DNA from: an uncultured Bacilli bacterium
GTDB taxonomy: Bacteria > Bacillota_I > Bacilli_A > RFN20 > CAG-631
NCBI GenBank assembly: GCA_947599835.1
Contig: CANQFQ010000010.1
Location: forward strand, 1 to 57,334
DNA length: 57,334 nt
Direction: 5' to 3'
The notes beneath the pieces were generated by a model that saw nothing but the letters and a program-made list of their open reading frames with translations, did no database searches and was not told the DNA's origin. Shown piece by piece: positions 1-10,218 of the stretch. How positions within the stretch are numbered: the stretch's first letter is position 1; every line of letters starts with the position of its first letter. The position numbers and the translations under genes were made by a program.

Positions 1-3000
1 AACGATAAGGATTACCGAAAGTAGAATCGACTTTAAGTTCAGCACCAGGTAACCAAGCAGACATTTCATGACTCCAACCATCGTATCCAGTGATAACATC
101 GTATGCATCGTCTTTATTTTCAGTTTTATTTGAACATGCTTTAATAGTAATTTTATTCAAATCAACTTTAAATGTATAAGGTTTTTTATGTACAACTGGA
201 ACAATTTCTGCTGTTGTACCTTTATAAACGTTAGGAACTAATTTTCCATCTTTTTCCCAGTGATGATAATTTGTATAGTCGTCTAAATCAACTTCTACTT
301 CATCACCGATATGGATTTGCGCACTATCAACATACGCTACACCATTCACTTTAGAGATTTTTGCTCCGCCTTCAAGTGTAATCGTCGCATTTTCACCTTT
401 AGCAATTTTTAGAACACCATCAACAAAAGTGAAAGTTAATTGATCTTTAAGTTCTGAATTGAATTTTTCGATAACTGCAGGAGCACCGCTAGCACCGGTT
501 ACGTCAAGGCCAAATGCTGGGTCAACGTAATCTATGAAAGTCTTAAATACACTAGTATCATGGAATGTTAATACTTTTTCACTTTCAACCGTGTAATTCG
601 TTGCGAATTCCCATTGAATATTCGTAACTTTTCCATTTTCATCAAGGCTAATAAGATATCTATATGCATTTTTGAAGTTTTCGCCAATGACAAATTTAGC
701 CCCTTTATTCCAAACACCAATTAATTTGTCATATCCATCGTATCCTTCAACATAATCGAAGATACCTTTGTCTGGTTCGCCTTGTTTTTGTAAAGCAACG
801 ATCTTCGTATCGCCAGTTACAGTAAATTTGTAATCTTCTGGATAGTAACGAGAAGCAGTTCCAGTTATAGCAGAAGAAACATCTTTACCATCTTGTTGCC
901 ATTTTAAGAAAGTGCTTCCATCAGCATAACCGCCATCAGCAGTTACAACTACTGTATCACCTGTTTTAATTTCAGTACCTTCAACATATGGTTCTTCGTT
1001 AACTGTTGCAATTGAAGCATTTTCAACAGTAACAGTTGCAACTGTAGGAACAGGTGTATCATCAACTCTATACTTAGCTACATAAGAAACATCTTCATCG
1101 CCAAGACGGAAAGTATAACTCATTTGATCAGAAACAAATTCACCTTCGCCATCAGCAACTTTTGTATACCAACCAGCAAATACCATACCTTCATCTGGTT
1201 GTTGAGCAACGATAGTAACGCGTGATCCTTTTTCAATTTGAGCTGTTGTTCCATCATAACCTTGAATGGTTCCTTTTTCAACAGTCACTGTTTTATTTTC
1301 TGGTGCAGCTTCAGGGCGTTGGAAATTACGATCTTGAACTCTTAAATCACCAGTACGAGTTAAAGATAAATACCATTTATCTAAGCAACCACTAGGACCA
1401 ATTTTTTCATCAGCAGGTCCACTGCCACCAAAACCAGGTTGATAACGTTTGTCAGCTAATTTAGAGAATAATTCTACAAATGTAGCATTATTAGGATCTG
1501 CAAAAACTGCAAAGCCACCTTCAGGTAACATATAATCATAATGAGTAAAGCTACCATCAGCACTACCACCTTGACCCCAAAGTTTGAAATCATCAGCTTT
1601 AGCGAAAATCATTTTATCAACATCATTTTTCGAACGACCTTCAGTAGCACTGACATAATAACCATCAGCAGGTCCACCATAGCCACCATAAGTGGTTTGA
1701 GCCATAATAATGTAACCATCTTTGTCTACGACAATGACGCCATGAGAAGCTTTAGAATTGACATAGTCAAATGGAACACCACGTCTACCTTCAGGAACAT
1801 TGCCATATGTATTAGTAGCTAAACCAGCTTGTGTACCTTGAATTTCAAAATCAGTATAAATTGTGAATTTACCGCTATCTGTTGTAGGGTTCAATTCTTC
1901 ATAAGTAAAGATTTGTTCTTCTTCATGTGAAGTCACAAATTTAGCAGTATATTTATGCGTGCCTGTAGCTGTAAATGTGTAAGTAGCATCAGGAGTTACT
2001 TGTCTGTCGCCTTCATACCAACCTGCAAATTCTTCTTTATCTTTAGGTTCTCTAGCTTTAATTGTAACTTCTGTATTTACTTTAAGTACCCATTGTCCAG
2101 CAACGTGATCATAAACAATTGCATCTTCTACTTCAGTAGTTAAACCATCTTCAGCTGCACTATCTGTAAGTTGAACATATGCAAATGTACGGTCTTCTCC
2201 AGGTTTAACAGTAACTTTATTCGTTTCAGGATCTCTTTCAAGTCTTGTATCATCTGAAACTAAAGCTTTATATTCATAAGTATTGCAAAGTTTTGTTGCG
2301 TCTAAACCAATATCTTCGCCATAAATTTGTTTAACAAATTCAGTAGCAGCAATACCATTAGCAACAACTACGAAACCACCTTCAGGAACAACAATTTGGA
2401 ATTCTTGATAATAACCCCATTGTGTCCAATTAGGATCTTCTGTTACAGCAAAGGCTGGATTCTTAACTTCATTTAATCCTTCTTTTGTAACATGAACATC
2501 AATTGCATCTCCTGAATCTGGTTGAACAGATTCTGTCATAGGTGCAAATCCATAGTAACTATTTCTATAGTAACTTGGACCATAAGGCGTACCTACACTA
2601 CCCATATTATAACCTAAGTAAGCAATTCTACCTTCGCTATCTACAGCGATAGTTAAGTAATTACCAGAAATCCATCTAGCTTTTTGCTTATCTTCTTGTG
2701 AACTTGATTTATTTACATTTGCAAAATCAGAAGAAATAACTGCTACTTTCGTTTCATCAATATAAGATGGAATAGGAGCATGATCTTCTGTTCCTTCTTC
2801 AGTATAAACAGTATAACTATTTGTTTCTGGAACAACTTGTACTTCAGGTAAAGCTTCAGGATGGTAATCTTTATCATTAATTAAGATCTTACCCATCTTA
2901 GATAATGTAATCTTATAATGATCTAATGAACTATCAGGAATAGTTGTTTCAAATAATGTATTATTTTCAGTAGGTAATGAACTATCATATTTTGCACCAA

Positions 3001-6000
3001 CTTGTCTACCTAATTCATTAACGATAGCTAACATACCAGGATCAGAAACATCACTAGCCACAATTACAAATCCACCTTCAGGAATGACGGTATTATAATG
3101 TGCAGCTTGTTCTTTAGTTTCCGATGACCATGGTGCCCAGTCATCGCCAAGAAGCCATAATTCATTCTTGCTTCCTTCTTTACCCGTGCGTGAATAGAAT
3201 CCATCACTAGGTCCACCCATACCATAATTTGTACCATAGCTTGCATAAACAATATAACCTTCTGCATCTACACCGATAACATAACTTCTTGTAGTTAAGT
3301 TAAACGTTCTTCTACCGATTGCAGCTTCGTTATAAATTGTATCATTTCTTTCAGAAAGCTTACGAGCGATTGTACCATTTACCCATTCATCTGTGTAAAC
3401 ACTCAAACCAGTTTGTGCTTCTTTAGGGTTCAAGTATGTAGGTTCAATTACGCCTCTGTTTCCTGCTTCATGTTCAATAACAATTGAATTATCATAAGCT
3501 AAATTAATTCTTAAATCATCAGCGATATGATATTTAGAAATAAAGATTGCATTTGAAAATCCGCCTTCTGATGCTGCAGTTGTGAAATCTTCAGATAATA
3601 AGCCTTCATCTTCAACAACTTGAGAAACAAATTGTGCCCATCTTTGTGCGCCATTAATAGCAATAATAAATCCACCTTCAGGAACTCTAAAGTCAATATT
3701 GTTTCTAGTTTCAGAAGGCCAAGGTGCCCAATCTTCACTTACAGTGAAAGGTAAATCTTTACCTGTTAAGTCAGGATAATGAGTTAAACCAACGAATTTA
3801 CCATCTGCGCCAGGATAGCCGCCACCATAACCATTCCATGGAGCGTAAGCTAACATAACAATCTTACCATATTTATCAACGACGATAACATTAGACCAAC
3901 CAGCAGGGCTAGTATTGTTAGGTTTATATGCTTTTGTATCGCCTTCTGCTGCATATTCACTTAATTGAGGAAGTTTTCCATTAATTTCATAATCAGTGAA
4001 TACAACTAATTCGCCAGTGCCGATATTTTCATTATATTTATCAGCTTTAATAGAATCTGGAACTGGTTCTGGTTCTTCTTCAAGTGAAACATAACGAGCT
4101 TCGATAGCATAATCTTCATTCGTCAATATAAATGTATATTCTTCTTCTTCACCAACTTTACCACTATCATCTTTAGAGCCAGCTAAATACCAACCAGCAA
4201 ATCCCATTTCATCTGCTGGAGTATCAGCAGTAAATGTAACTTCTGCTCCAATTGGAATTAAAGCATTCGTATTTGAATTTGTTCCTTCACTAAGAATTTC
4301 TTCGGTCTTATCTTCTCCTTCGACCATAATCTTAGTAATTTTACCATTTGTAACAGAAACTATAACTTTATCAATCCAATTAGCTGTCCAAGTTTCTTCA
4401 GCATTTGAAACTTGAATTTCAAACGTCTTTGTCGTTGCTTCTCTGTTTAATGATGAAGTCCATTTTACGAAACGTTGATTAGGAACATCATCGGCAACGA
4501 TTTTAACCGTCTTACCTGTTGCAAATAAGCCAGTTGTTTCTTCGCCACCATCAAAGTGACCGCCAACTAGATTAACTCTATAATAACGTTTCATATCAGT
4601 ATCCATTTCATTTCTGAATACCATTTCATTATTTTCAACTAATAAGATACCTGTTACATCAAATTTATCACCAGTTGAAAATTCGCCTGAAACAAGTAAA
4701 TCGATACCCTTATAATTATGATAAGAAGCATCTTGGAACATTGTAACACCATTTTGACTAGAAACAACTGTTAAGCCTTCAGCCGTGAACTTTTTATTTT
4801 GATATTCTGGACGCCATACAGTGTCATAGTTCGATGTTGTAACTTTCATTGCAGTAGGAGCTGCAAGTTCCCAATATTTATTTAATACTTCAGGAGTTTT
4901 AGAAGGAACAAACGTATTTTGTCCATTAACTTTGACAAATTTACCCGTAACACTGACCGTTTGATCCGTAGTATATGTTGTATCAGCTAAAGTAGGAATA
5001 TATTCTCCAGTAGCATCTTTAACATAAATAGAACCAGAAGTATCTGCTACGATGAAGGAATTATCTTCAAGCATAGCAACGATATGGCCACGAATTGTTT
5101 TTTCTTCATTTTCTTGGCCTGTTAATACAGATTGAATAGAATCGAAAGTAATTAGAGGTTCTTCGCCTTCATCAAATTTGTATGCGGTTTCAGAACCTGA
5201 ACGATTATCTGTTTTTTCAACAACCAATTCTCTATTTTCATTTAAATAAACATAGAATTGATCAAGACTGCCTTTATCAAGTGCAGGTAATTCTTTATTT
5301 TCTACTTTGGCAGGTAATGTTGCAGTGGTATCACTAGCATCCATTAACATATTCCATAGTTGAACCATTTTAGCTTCTTCGCCACGACCTGTAATAATAA
5401 AGCCGCCTTCAGGAATTAAATAGTCAAAATGCGTATAATGATCATCACCAACAGCATAAGGTGCCCAGTCATCTGCTAATTTAAAAGTTGGAAAATCAGC
5501 AGCGATTTTTTCAGCATTAGACCAAGAATCATTCCATGCATCTTCACGATAATAGAAAGAATCACCAGGTCCACCATAGCCACCAAGAGTTCCCCATGCA
5601 CCATAAACAATATAACCTTCTGCATCTACTGCAAAGTTCCAACGATAACCATATTGTGTGTCTGAACTAATAGAAGCAATGGTTGTTCTTCTGCCTTCAG
5701 CCTTTGTTGATTTGTTAGGACTTGCAGGAGCGATAGTACTGTTAACATACTTATCTGACCAAACAGATAAATTTGTTGTCCGACTATCGTAGTTGTAGGC
5801 CACATCAGCTAATACAAGCTTATTAGGATCTTCATCGCCGCCATCACTAGATGAACTAGACGAACTACTGCTAGATGAACTGCTACTCGATGAACTACTC
5901 GATGATGAACTAGAAGAGCTTGAGCTTGTACCTATACTACTTGAGCTGCTCGAACTTGTTTTTTTGTTCGTATCTTTTTTACAGCCTGTGAGTACCAATG

Positions 6001-6052
6001 TAAGGCCTGCTAAACTCCATAAAAGTGTTTTTAACAACTTTTTAGAATTCAT
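1..6052 (-). CDS. Giant surface lipoprotein with serine linker and repeated modules (partial, 3' end outside window)
   Basis: One frame stays open from an ATG at 6052 to the window edge, about 2,017 codons. An SD-like GAAAGGGG lies about 8 bases upstream. The product starts with a lipoprotein signal peptide (lipobox LTGC, Cys at residue 24), then a linker of 7 and 27 serines split by Ile-Gly-Thr. A module with the marks DAEGYIVYA, GGPxDGFY, DDWAPW and (I/V)PEGGF(V/I) recurs about five times, with the PEGGF mark near residues 213, 790, 988, 1221 and 1510. Between copies are FAGWY-type strands (near 620, 1346, 1631) resembling bacterial InlB/Flg_new beta repeats, and around residues 290-510 two OB-fold-like stretches. 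Such architecture suggests an anchored, extracellular binding or processing protein. I do not recognise the PEGGF module; it loosely recalls phosphodiester-glycosidase (NAGPA) end motifs. Function is unknown. Confidence 0.85.
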   Translation of the reverse strand, partial: MNSKKLLKTLLWSLAGLTLVLTGCKKDTNKKTSSSSSSSIGTSSSSSSSSSSSSSSSSSSSSSSSSSSSDGGDEDPNKLVLADVAYNYDSRTTNLSVWSDKYVNSTIAPASPNKSTKAEGRRTTIASISSDTQYGYRWNFAVDAEGYIVYGAWGTLGGYGGPGDSFYYREDAWNDSWSNAEKIAADFPTFKLADDWAPYAVGDDHYTHFDYLIPEGGFIITGRGEEAKMVQLWNMLMDASDTTATLPAKVENKELPALDKGSLDQFYVYLNENRELVVEKTDNRSGSETAYKFDEGEEPLITFDSIQSVLTGQENEEKTIRGHIVAMLEDNSFIVADTSGSIYVKDATGEYIPTLADTTYTTDQTVSVTGKFVKVNGQNTFVPSKTPEVLNKYWELAAPTAMKVTTSNYDTVWRPEYQNKKFTAEGLTVVSSQNGVTMFQDASYHNYKGIDLLVSGEFSTGDKFDVTGILLVENNEMVFRNEMDTDMKRYYRVNLVGGHFDGGEETTGLFATGKTVKIVADDVPNQRFVKWTSSLNREATTKTFEIQVSNAEETWTANWIDKVIVSVTNGKITKIMVEGEDKTEEILSEGTNSNTNALIPIGAEVTFTADTPADEMGFAGWYLAGSKDDSGKVGEEEEYTFILTNEDYAIEARYVSLEEEPEPVPDSIKADKYNENIGTGELVVFTDYEINGKLPQLSEYAAEGDTKAYKPNNTSPAGWSNVIVVDKYGKIVMLAYAPWNGYGGGYPGADGKFVGLTHYPDLTGKDLPFTVSEDWAPWPSETRNNIDFRVPEGGFIIAINGAQRWAQFVSQVVEDEGLLSEDFTTAASEGGFSNAIFISKYHIADDLRINLAYDNSIVIEHEAGNRGVIEPTYLNPKEAQTGLSVYTDEWVNGTIARKLSERNDTIYNEAAIGRRTFNLTTRSYVIGVDAEGYIVYASYGTNYGMGGPSDGFYSRTGKEGSKNELWLLGDDWAPWSSETKEQAAHYNTVIPEGGFVIVASDVSDPGMLAIVNELGRQVGAKYDSSLPTENNTLFETTIPDSSLDHYKITLSKMGKILINDKDYHPEALPEVQVVPETNSYTVYTEEGTEDHAPIPSYIDETKVAVISSDFANVNKSSSQEDKQKARWISGNYLTIAVDSEGRIAYLGYNMGSVGTPYGPSYYRNSYYGFAPMTESVQPDSGDAIDVHVTKEGLNEVKNPAFAVTEDPNWTQWGYYQEFQIVVPEGGFVVVANGIAATEFVKQIYGEDIGLDATKLCNTYEYKALVSDDTRLERDPETNKVTVKPGEDRTFAYVQLTDSAAEDGLTTEVEDAIVYDHVAGQWVLKVNTEVTIKAREPKDKEEFAGWYEGDRQVTPDATYTFTATGTHKYTAKFVTSHEEEQIFTYEELNPTTDSGKFTIYTDFEIQGTQAGLATNTYGNVPEGRRGVPFDYVNSKASHGVIVVDKDGYIIMAQTTYGGYGGPADGYYVSATEGRSKNDVDKMIFAKADDFKLWGQGGSADGSFTHYDYMLPEGGFAVFADPNNATFVELFSKLADKRYQPGFGGSGPADEKIGPSGCLDKWYLSLTRTGDLRVQDRNFQRPEAAPENKTVTVEKGTIQGYDGTTAQIEKGSRVTIVAQQPDEGMVFAGWYTKVADGEGEFVSDQMSYTFRLGDEDVSYVAKYRVDDTPVPTVATVTVENASIATVNEEPYVEGTEIKTGDTVVVTADGGYADGSTFLKWQQDGKDVSSAITGTASRYYPEDYKFTVTGDTKIVALQKQGEPDKGIFDYVEGYDGYDKLIGVWNKGAKFVIGENFKNAYRYLISLDENGKVTNIQWEFATNYTVESEKVLTFHDTSVFKTFIDYVDPAFGLDVTGASGAPAVIEKFNSELKDQLTFTFVDGVLKIAKGENATITLEGGAKISKVNGVAYVDSAQIHIGDEVEVDLDDYTNYHHWEKDGKLVPNVYKGTTAEIVPVVHKKPYTFKVDLNKITIKACSNKTENKDDAYDVITGYDGWSHEMSAWLPGAELKVDSTFGNPYR

Positions 6053-6104
6053 ATAGTTTTCCCCTTTCTTTATTTTTAGGTATAAAAATACCATTTCTGT
6101 TTTG

Positions 6105-6133
6105 ATTATAATACAAGTATTATCAAATTGCAA
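6105..6133 (-). promoter_or_regulatory. Promoter of the giant lipoprotein gene
   Basis: On the minus strand TTGCAA (6128-6133) and TATAAT (6105-6110) are separated by exactly 17 bases. The start codon lies about 50 bases further on. The fit to the vegetative sigma-70/SigA consensus is close. Confidence 0.8.
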
Positions 6134-6142
6134 GGTAAAAAA

Positions 6143-6157
6143 TGGTAGCGGTTACAT
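6143..6157 (-). promoter_or_regulatory. Catabolite-type (LacI/CcpA family) operator
   Basis: ATGTAACCGCTACCA on the minus strand fits every position of the Bacillota cre consensus WTGNAANCGNWNNCW. It ends 9 bases upstream of the -35 box, centred near -52, a position more typical of activation than of roadblock repression. The binding protein could be CcpA or another LacI-family member such as the one encoded at 27035. This is inferred from the sequence alone. Confidence 0.55.
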
Positions 6158-6215
6158 TTTTTTGAAAAGCACTTGTATTTTGGGTTTTATCCCTGCTACT
6201 ATCATATGCGCAAAC

Positions 6216-6248
6216 AAAAAAAGTAGCCCACATTTAGACTACTTTTTT
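6216..6248 (-). terminator. Terminator of rpoC
   Basis: On the minus strand AAAAAAGTAG is followed by CTACTTTTTTT after a short loop, and the stem extends inward with a T-G wobble and a C-G pair. It sits about 20 bases past the rpoC stop and separates rpoBC from the lipoprotein gene. The flanking A and T runs make it potentially bidirectional. Confidence 0.8.
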
Positions 6249-6267
6249 CAATTTATTGATTTTTAAA

Positions 6268-9200
6268 TTAAATGTTTTGAACTTCTCCGCTAGGCACATA
6301 ATCATCAATATTTTCTATGTTTTCATCGGCATTTTTTGGCGCATAGGTCGTATGCACACAAGGAATTAATTTACCGACAATAACATTTTCTTTTAAGCCA
6401 GTAAGATGGTCAACTTTACCTTTAACTGCCGCATCCGTAAGCACACGTGTTGTTTCTTGGAAAGAAGCAGCAGATAAGAAAGATTCCGTTTCTAACGAAG
6501 CTTTTGTAATACTTAAGATGATTTGTTTAGCAACGGCTGGACGACCATGTTTGATTAAAGTTTCACGATTGATTCGTGTAAATTCGCTAACATCAATCTT
6601 ACTTCCAGGAAGCAAATCCGTATCGCCACCATCTAAAATGACAAGTTTGCGAAGCATTTGACGAATCATAACTTCAATATGTTTATCGCCAATAGGAATA
6701 CCATTTAACCGATAAACTTTTTGAACTTCTTTTAGAATATATTTTTGAACTTCGACACAGTCAGCAACTTCAAGTAATTCTTTTGGATTGATAGGACCAT
6801 CGGTAATTTTTTGACCATTCCGAATGGTATCTCCAACTTTTACACGAATTCTGGCACCGAATGGAATCACATATTCTTCCGTATCTAAATCATTCTTAAT
6901 GGTCACAATTTGACGATCGCCATCTTTATAATCTTTTGTTTCAATACTGTCGACAACACCGGCAATTTTTGAAATAAGAGCTTCGCCTTTTGGAGGCCGT
7001 GTTTCGAATAATTCTTGAACTCGTGGAAGACCTTGCGTAATATCCGAATTACCTGTTACACCACCGGTATGGAACGTACGCATGGTTAATTGAGTACCAG
7101 GTTCACCAATGGATTGTGCAGCCATTGTACCAATGGCTTCACCAATTTCAACTTCTCTACCTGTAGCTAAATTCAAACCATAACATTTTCTACATACGCC
7201 ATTATGTGTTTTACAGCCAAATAAAGAACGAATACTAACTTTGGTATAACCAGCAGCAATGATTTTATCGGCAATTTCAGAAGTAATCAAAGTATCTTTA
7301 TCCACAATTAAATCTTTTGTTACTGGATGATAGATATTCTTTAAAGGATAACGTCCAATTAAACGATCTTTAAATGGAACTACTACTGAATTATTTTTCG
7401 TATCAACGATTTCTTCGACTTCAAATCCAATATCGGTATGACAATCATCTTCACGAACAATAACATCATGTGCAACATCAACTAAACGTCTAGTTAAATA
7501 ACCTGATTCAGCGGTTTTTAAAGCTGTATCTGACATTGTTTTTCTAGCACCGTGAGTGGAAATGAAATATTCTGAAACGGTTAATCCTTCTCTGAATGAA
7601 GATTTAATAGGAAGTTCAATTGCCCGTTCGGTTGCAACAGACATTTGATTTAATTGAGAAATTTCAGCAGAAGTTAACTTACCACCCGTTTGCGATAACT
7701 TTTTGATAATATCTTTATGGGCATCACGAGAAGATGGTTTATATGGTTTTGACATCAAACCACGCATACCCGCAAGTTGGGTAAAGTTAGAAGCATTACC
7801 TCTGGCTCCTGAATCTGACATCATAAAGAATGGATTACGATTATCTTTCTTCAATTGTTCAGCAAGTAAGTTTTCAACTTTTGATTTTACATTTTCCCAA
7901 ACTTTAACGACTTTATTATGTCTTTCATCATCGGTTAAAAGACCTTTATTATAGAATTTTACAATTTGTTCCACTTGACTGTCACCTTCATGGATGATAT
8001 CGTATTTACCTTCAGCAACTTTAATATCATCAATGGAAACGGTAACACCAGAAACGGTTGCAAATTTAAATCCTTGATCTTTCATCTTATCTAACATAAC
8101 AGATGTTTCTTCTGTACCATAGTGTTTAAATACATAATCAATAATTTTTCCTAAATCGCCTTTTTTAAATGGTGGATTTAAGTCCCTAGAGGCAATAATT
8201 TCTCTAACATTGCCACCCCGTGGTACAAAATACTTTTCAGGAGTTGTAGCAAAACCATCTTTAGGATTATTCAAATAAGCTAACGTCTTTGGATAAATAC
8301 TATTAAAGATAATTTTACCTACAGTCGTAATTAAATATTGATTTTTTTGGTCTTCAGTGAAACATTCTTTATCTAATGAACCCGCAACGATAGCGATTCT
8401 TGTTTGCAAATGAATATTTCCTGTTTGATAAGCCATAATGGCTTCATCAGGATTAGCAAAGATTTTACCTTCACAATCACCATACAATTCATATTTTTCA
8501 GCATTAATTTCATCGCCATCTTCACGATATTTCTTAGCACGATTATAAAAATCTTGCTTCGTCCATTCAAGCGTAATGTAATAGTTACCTAATACCATAT
8601 CATGTCCTGGTGTAACAATTGGTTTACCATCTTTAGGACCTAAGATATTTTTAGAACCAATCATTAATTCTCTGGCTTCTTGAATGGCTTCTTTTGAAAG
8701 TGGAACATGGACAGCCATTTGGTCTCCATCAAAGTCAGCATTAAATGCAGGACATACTAATGGATGTAAACGAATCGCACGACCATCAACTAATTTAACT
8801 TCAAAAGCTTGAATACCTAAACGATGGAGGGTTGGTGCACGATTTAATAAAACAGGGTGATCTTTGATAATACTATCGAGGGCATCCCAAACCCGTTCAT
8901 CTTGACGATCAATGAGTCGTTCCGCTTGTTTATGACTTGTAGCGGAACCCTTCGCAATCATTTTCGCAGCAATAAATGGCTTAAATAATTGTACGGCCAT
9001 TTCACGAGGAATACCACATTGATACATTTTTAAATCAGGACCGACAACAATAACTGAACGACCTGAATAATCGACACGTTTACCCAATAGATTTTGACGG
9101 AAACGTCCTTGTTTTCCTTTTAAAGTATTGGATAGAGATTTTAATGCTCTACCACCTGCACCAATGACTGCTTTACCTCTTCGACCATTGTCGATCAAAG

Positions 9201-10218
9201 CATCGACAGCTTCTTGTAACATCCGCTTTTCATTAATTAAAATGACACTTGGAGCATTAATTTCTTTTAATCTCTTTAAACGTAAATTTCTAGTAATTAC
9301 ACGTCGATATAAATCATTTAAATCACTGGTAGCAAAACGACCGCCATCTAATTGCAACATAGGTCTTAAATCAGGTGGAATGACAGGAACTACAGTGAGA
9401 ATCATCCATTCTGGACGATTATTGGATTTTCTAAATGACTCTACGACATCCAAACGTTTTAATAATTTTTGACGTTTGGCTTTTTGTGATTGTGTTTCTT
9501 TTAATTCATTTTTGATTTCTTCAAGAATTTTATCTAAATCGACTTGTTCAAGTAATGTTTTAATGGCTTCCGCACCGATACCAAATTCAGCACCGGTATG
9601 TTTACTGATAAATGTCGCATAGCGATAAAAATCGAATTCTTTTGAATTTTCAAGATGATTAATAATATCCATACCATACGTATATTCGGCTTCATCTTCA
9701 GAAAATTGAGAAATAATTTCCTTAATGACTGCAACAAATTTTATTCTTGCTTCTTTTTCACCTAAAACTTCACCTTTATATAATAAATGGGTGCTTCCAG
9801 GATTTAAAACAATTCTTGAAACAAAGTAAACGACATCTTCTAATTGTTTTGCAGAAATATCAAGAATTAGTGCAATTCGACTAGGAGTTCCTCTTAAATA
9901 CCAAATGTGAGCGACAGGACTTGCTAAAGCAATATGGCCCATTCTTTCTCTACGAACCGCTTTAGTCGTAACTTCTACACCACATTTTTCACATATAATT
10001 CCTTGGAAACGAATTTTTTTGTATTTACCACAATGACATTCATAATCTTTAGAAGGTCCAAAGATTCTTTCGCAAAAAAGACCATCTAATTCTGGTTTTT
10101 GAGAACGATAGTTAATCGTTTCAGGCTTTGTAACTTCGCCATAAGACCATTCAAGAATCTTTTCTGGTGAAGCTAAACCAATTTGAATTGCGGAAAGTTT
10201 ATTAATATCAATTGCCAT
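6268..10218 (-). CDS. rpoC: DNA-directed RNA polymerase subunit beta-prime
   Basis: Catalytic subunit of RNA polymerase, 1,316 residues. The N-terminal zinc-binding cysteines are at 61, 63, 76 and 79 (CHCG and CEKCG). The active-site loop [12 protein letters not shown] begins at residue 493, giving the Mg-binding aspartates 495, 497 and 499. The second zinc site ([13 protein letters not shown]) and the trigger-loop region (MRTFHTGG) are both present. It is somewhat longer than the Bacillus subtilis protein (about 1,200 residues), with extra sequence between the catalytic centre and the funnel, around residues 620-700. The start overlaps the rpoB stop in TAATG, which implies translational coupling. 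A strong hairpin terminator follows the gene. Confidence 0.98.
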   Translation of the reverse strand: MAIDINKLSAIQIGLASPEKILEWSYGEVTKPETINYRSQKPELDGLFCERIFGPSKDYECHCGKYKKIRFQGIICEKCGVEVTTKAVRRERMGHIALASPVAHIWYLRGTPSRIALILDISAKQLEDVVYFVSRIVLNPGSTHLLYKGEVLGEKEARIKFVAVIKEIISQFSEDEAEYTYGMDIINHLENSKEFDFYRYATFISKHTGAEFGIGAEAIKTLLEQVDLDKILEEIKNELKETQSQKAKRQKLLKRLDVVESFRKSNNRPEWMILTVVPVIPPDLRPMLQLDGGRFATSDLNDLYRRVITRNLRLKRLKEINAPSVILINEKRMLQEAVDALIDNGRRGKAVIGAGGRALKSLSNTLKGKQGRFRQNLLGKRVDYSGRSVIVVGPDLKMYQCGIPREMAVQLFKPFIAAKMIAKGSATSHKQAERLIDRQDERVWDALDSIIKDHPVLLNRAPTLHRLGIQAFEVKLVDGRAIRLHPLVCPAFNADFDGDQMAVHVPLSKEAIQEARELMIGSKNILGPKDGKPIVTPGHDMVLGNYYITLEWTKQDFYNRAKKYREDGDEINAEKYELYGDCEGKIFANPDEAIMAYQTGNIHLQTRIAIVAGSLDKECFTEDQKNQYLITTVGKIIFNSIYPKTLAYLNNPKDGFATTPEKYFVPRGGNVREIIASRDLNPPFKKGDLGKIIDYVFKHYGTEETSVMLDKMKDQGFKFATVSGVTVSIDDIKVAEGKYDIIHEGDSQVEQIVKFYNKGLLTDDERHNKVVKVWENVKSKVENLLAEQLKKDNRNPFFMMSDSGARGNASNFTQLAGMRGLMSKPYKPSSRDAHKDIIKKLSQTGGKLTSAEISQLNQMSVATERAIELPIKSSFREGLTVSEYFISTHGARKTMSDTALKTAESGYLTRRLVDVAHDVIVREDDCHTDIGFEVEEIVDTKNNSVVVPFKDRLIGRYPLKNIYHPVTKDLIVDKDTLITSEIADKIIAAGYTKVSIRSLFGCKTHNGVCRKCYGLNLATGREVEIGEAIGTMAAQSIGEPGTQLTMRTFHTGGVTGNSDITQGLPRVQELFETRPPKGEALISKIAGVVDSIETKDYKDGDRQIVTIKNDLDTEEYVIPFGARIRVKVGDTIRNGQKITDGPINPKELLEVADCVEVQKYILKEVQKVYRLNGIPIGDKHIEVMIRQMLRKLVILDGGDTDLLPGSKIDVSEFTRINRETLIKHGRPAVAKQIILSITKASLETESFLSAASFQETTRVLTDAAVKGKVDHLTGLKENVIVGKLIPCVHTTYAPKNADENIENIDDYVPSGEVQNI

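Noticed and set aside
1541..2143. Plus-strand open frames inside the lipoprotein region
   Set aside because: They are antisense to a continuous minus-strand frame with clear protein features, lack SD sequences and show Ser/Phe/Ile-rich shadow composition.
5852..5961. Possible microsatellite or tandem repeat DNA
   Set aside because: The repetition comes from serine codons used in irregular mixture (AGT, TCA, TCT, AGC, TCG), so it is a protein-level linker and not a simple DNA repeat.
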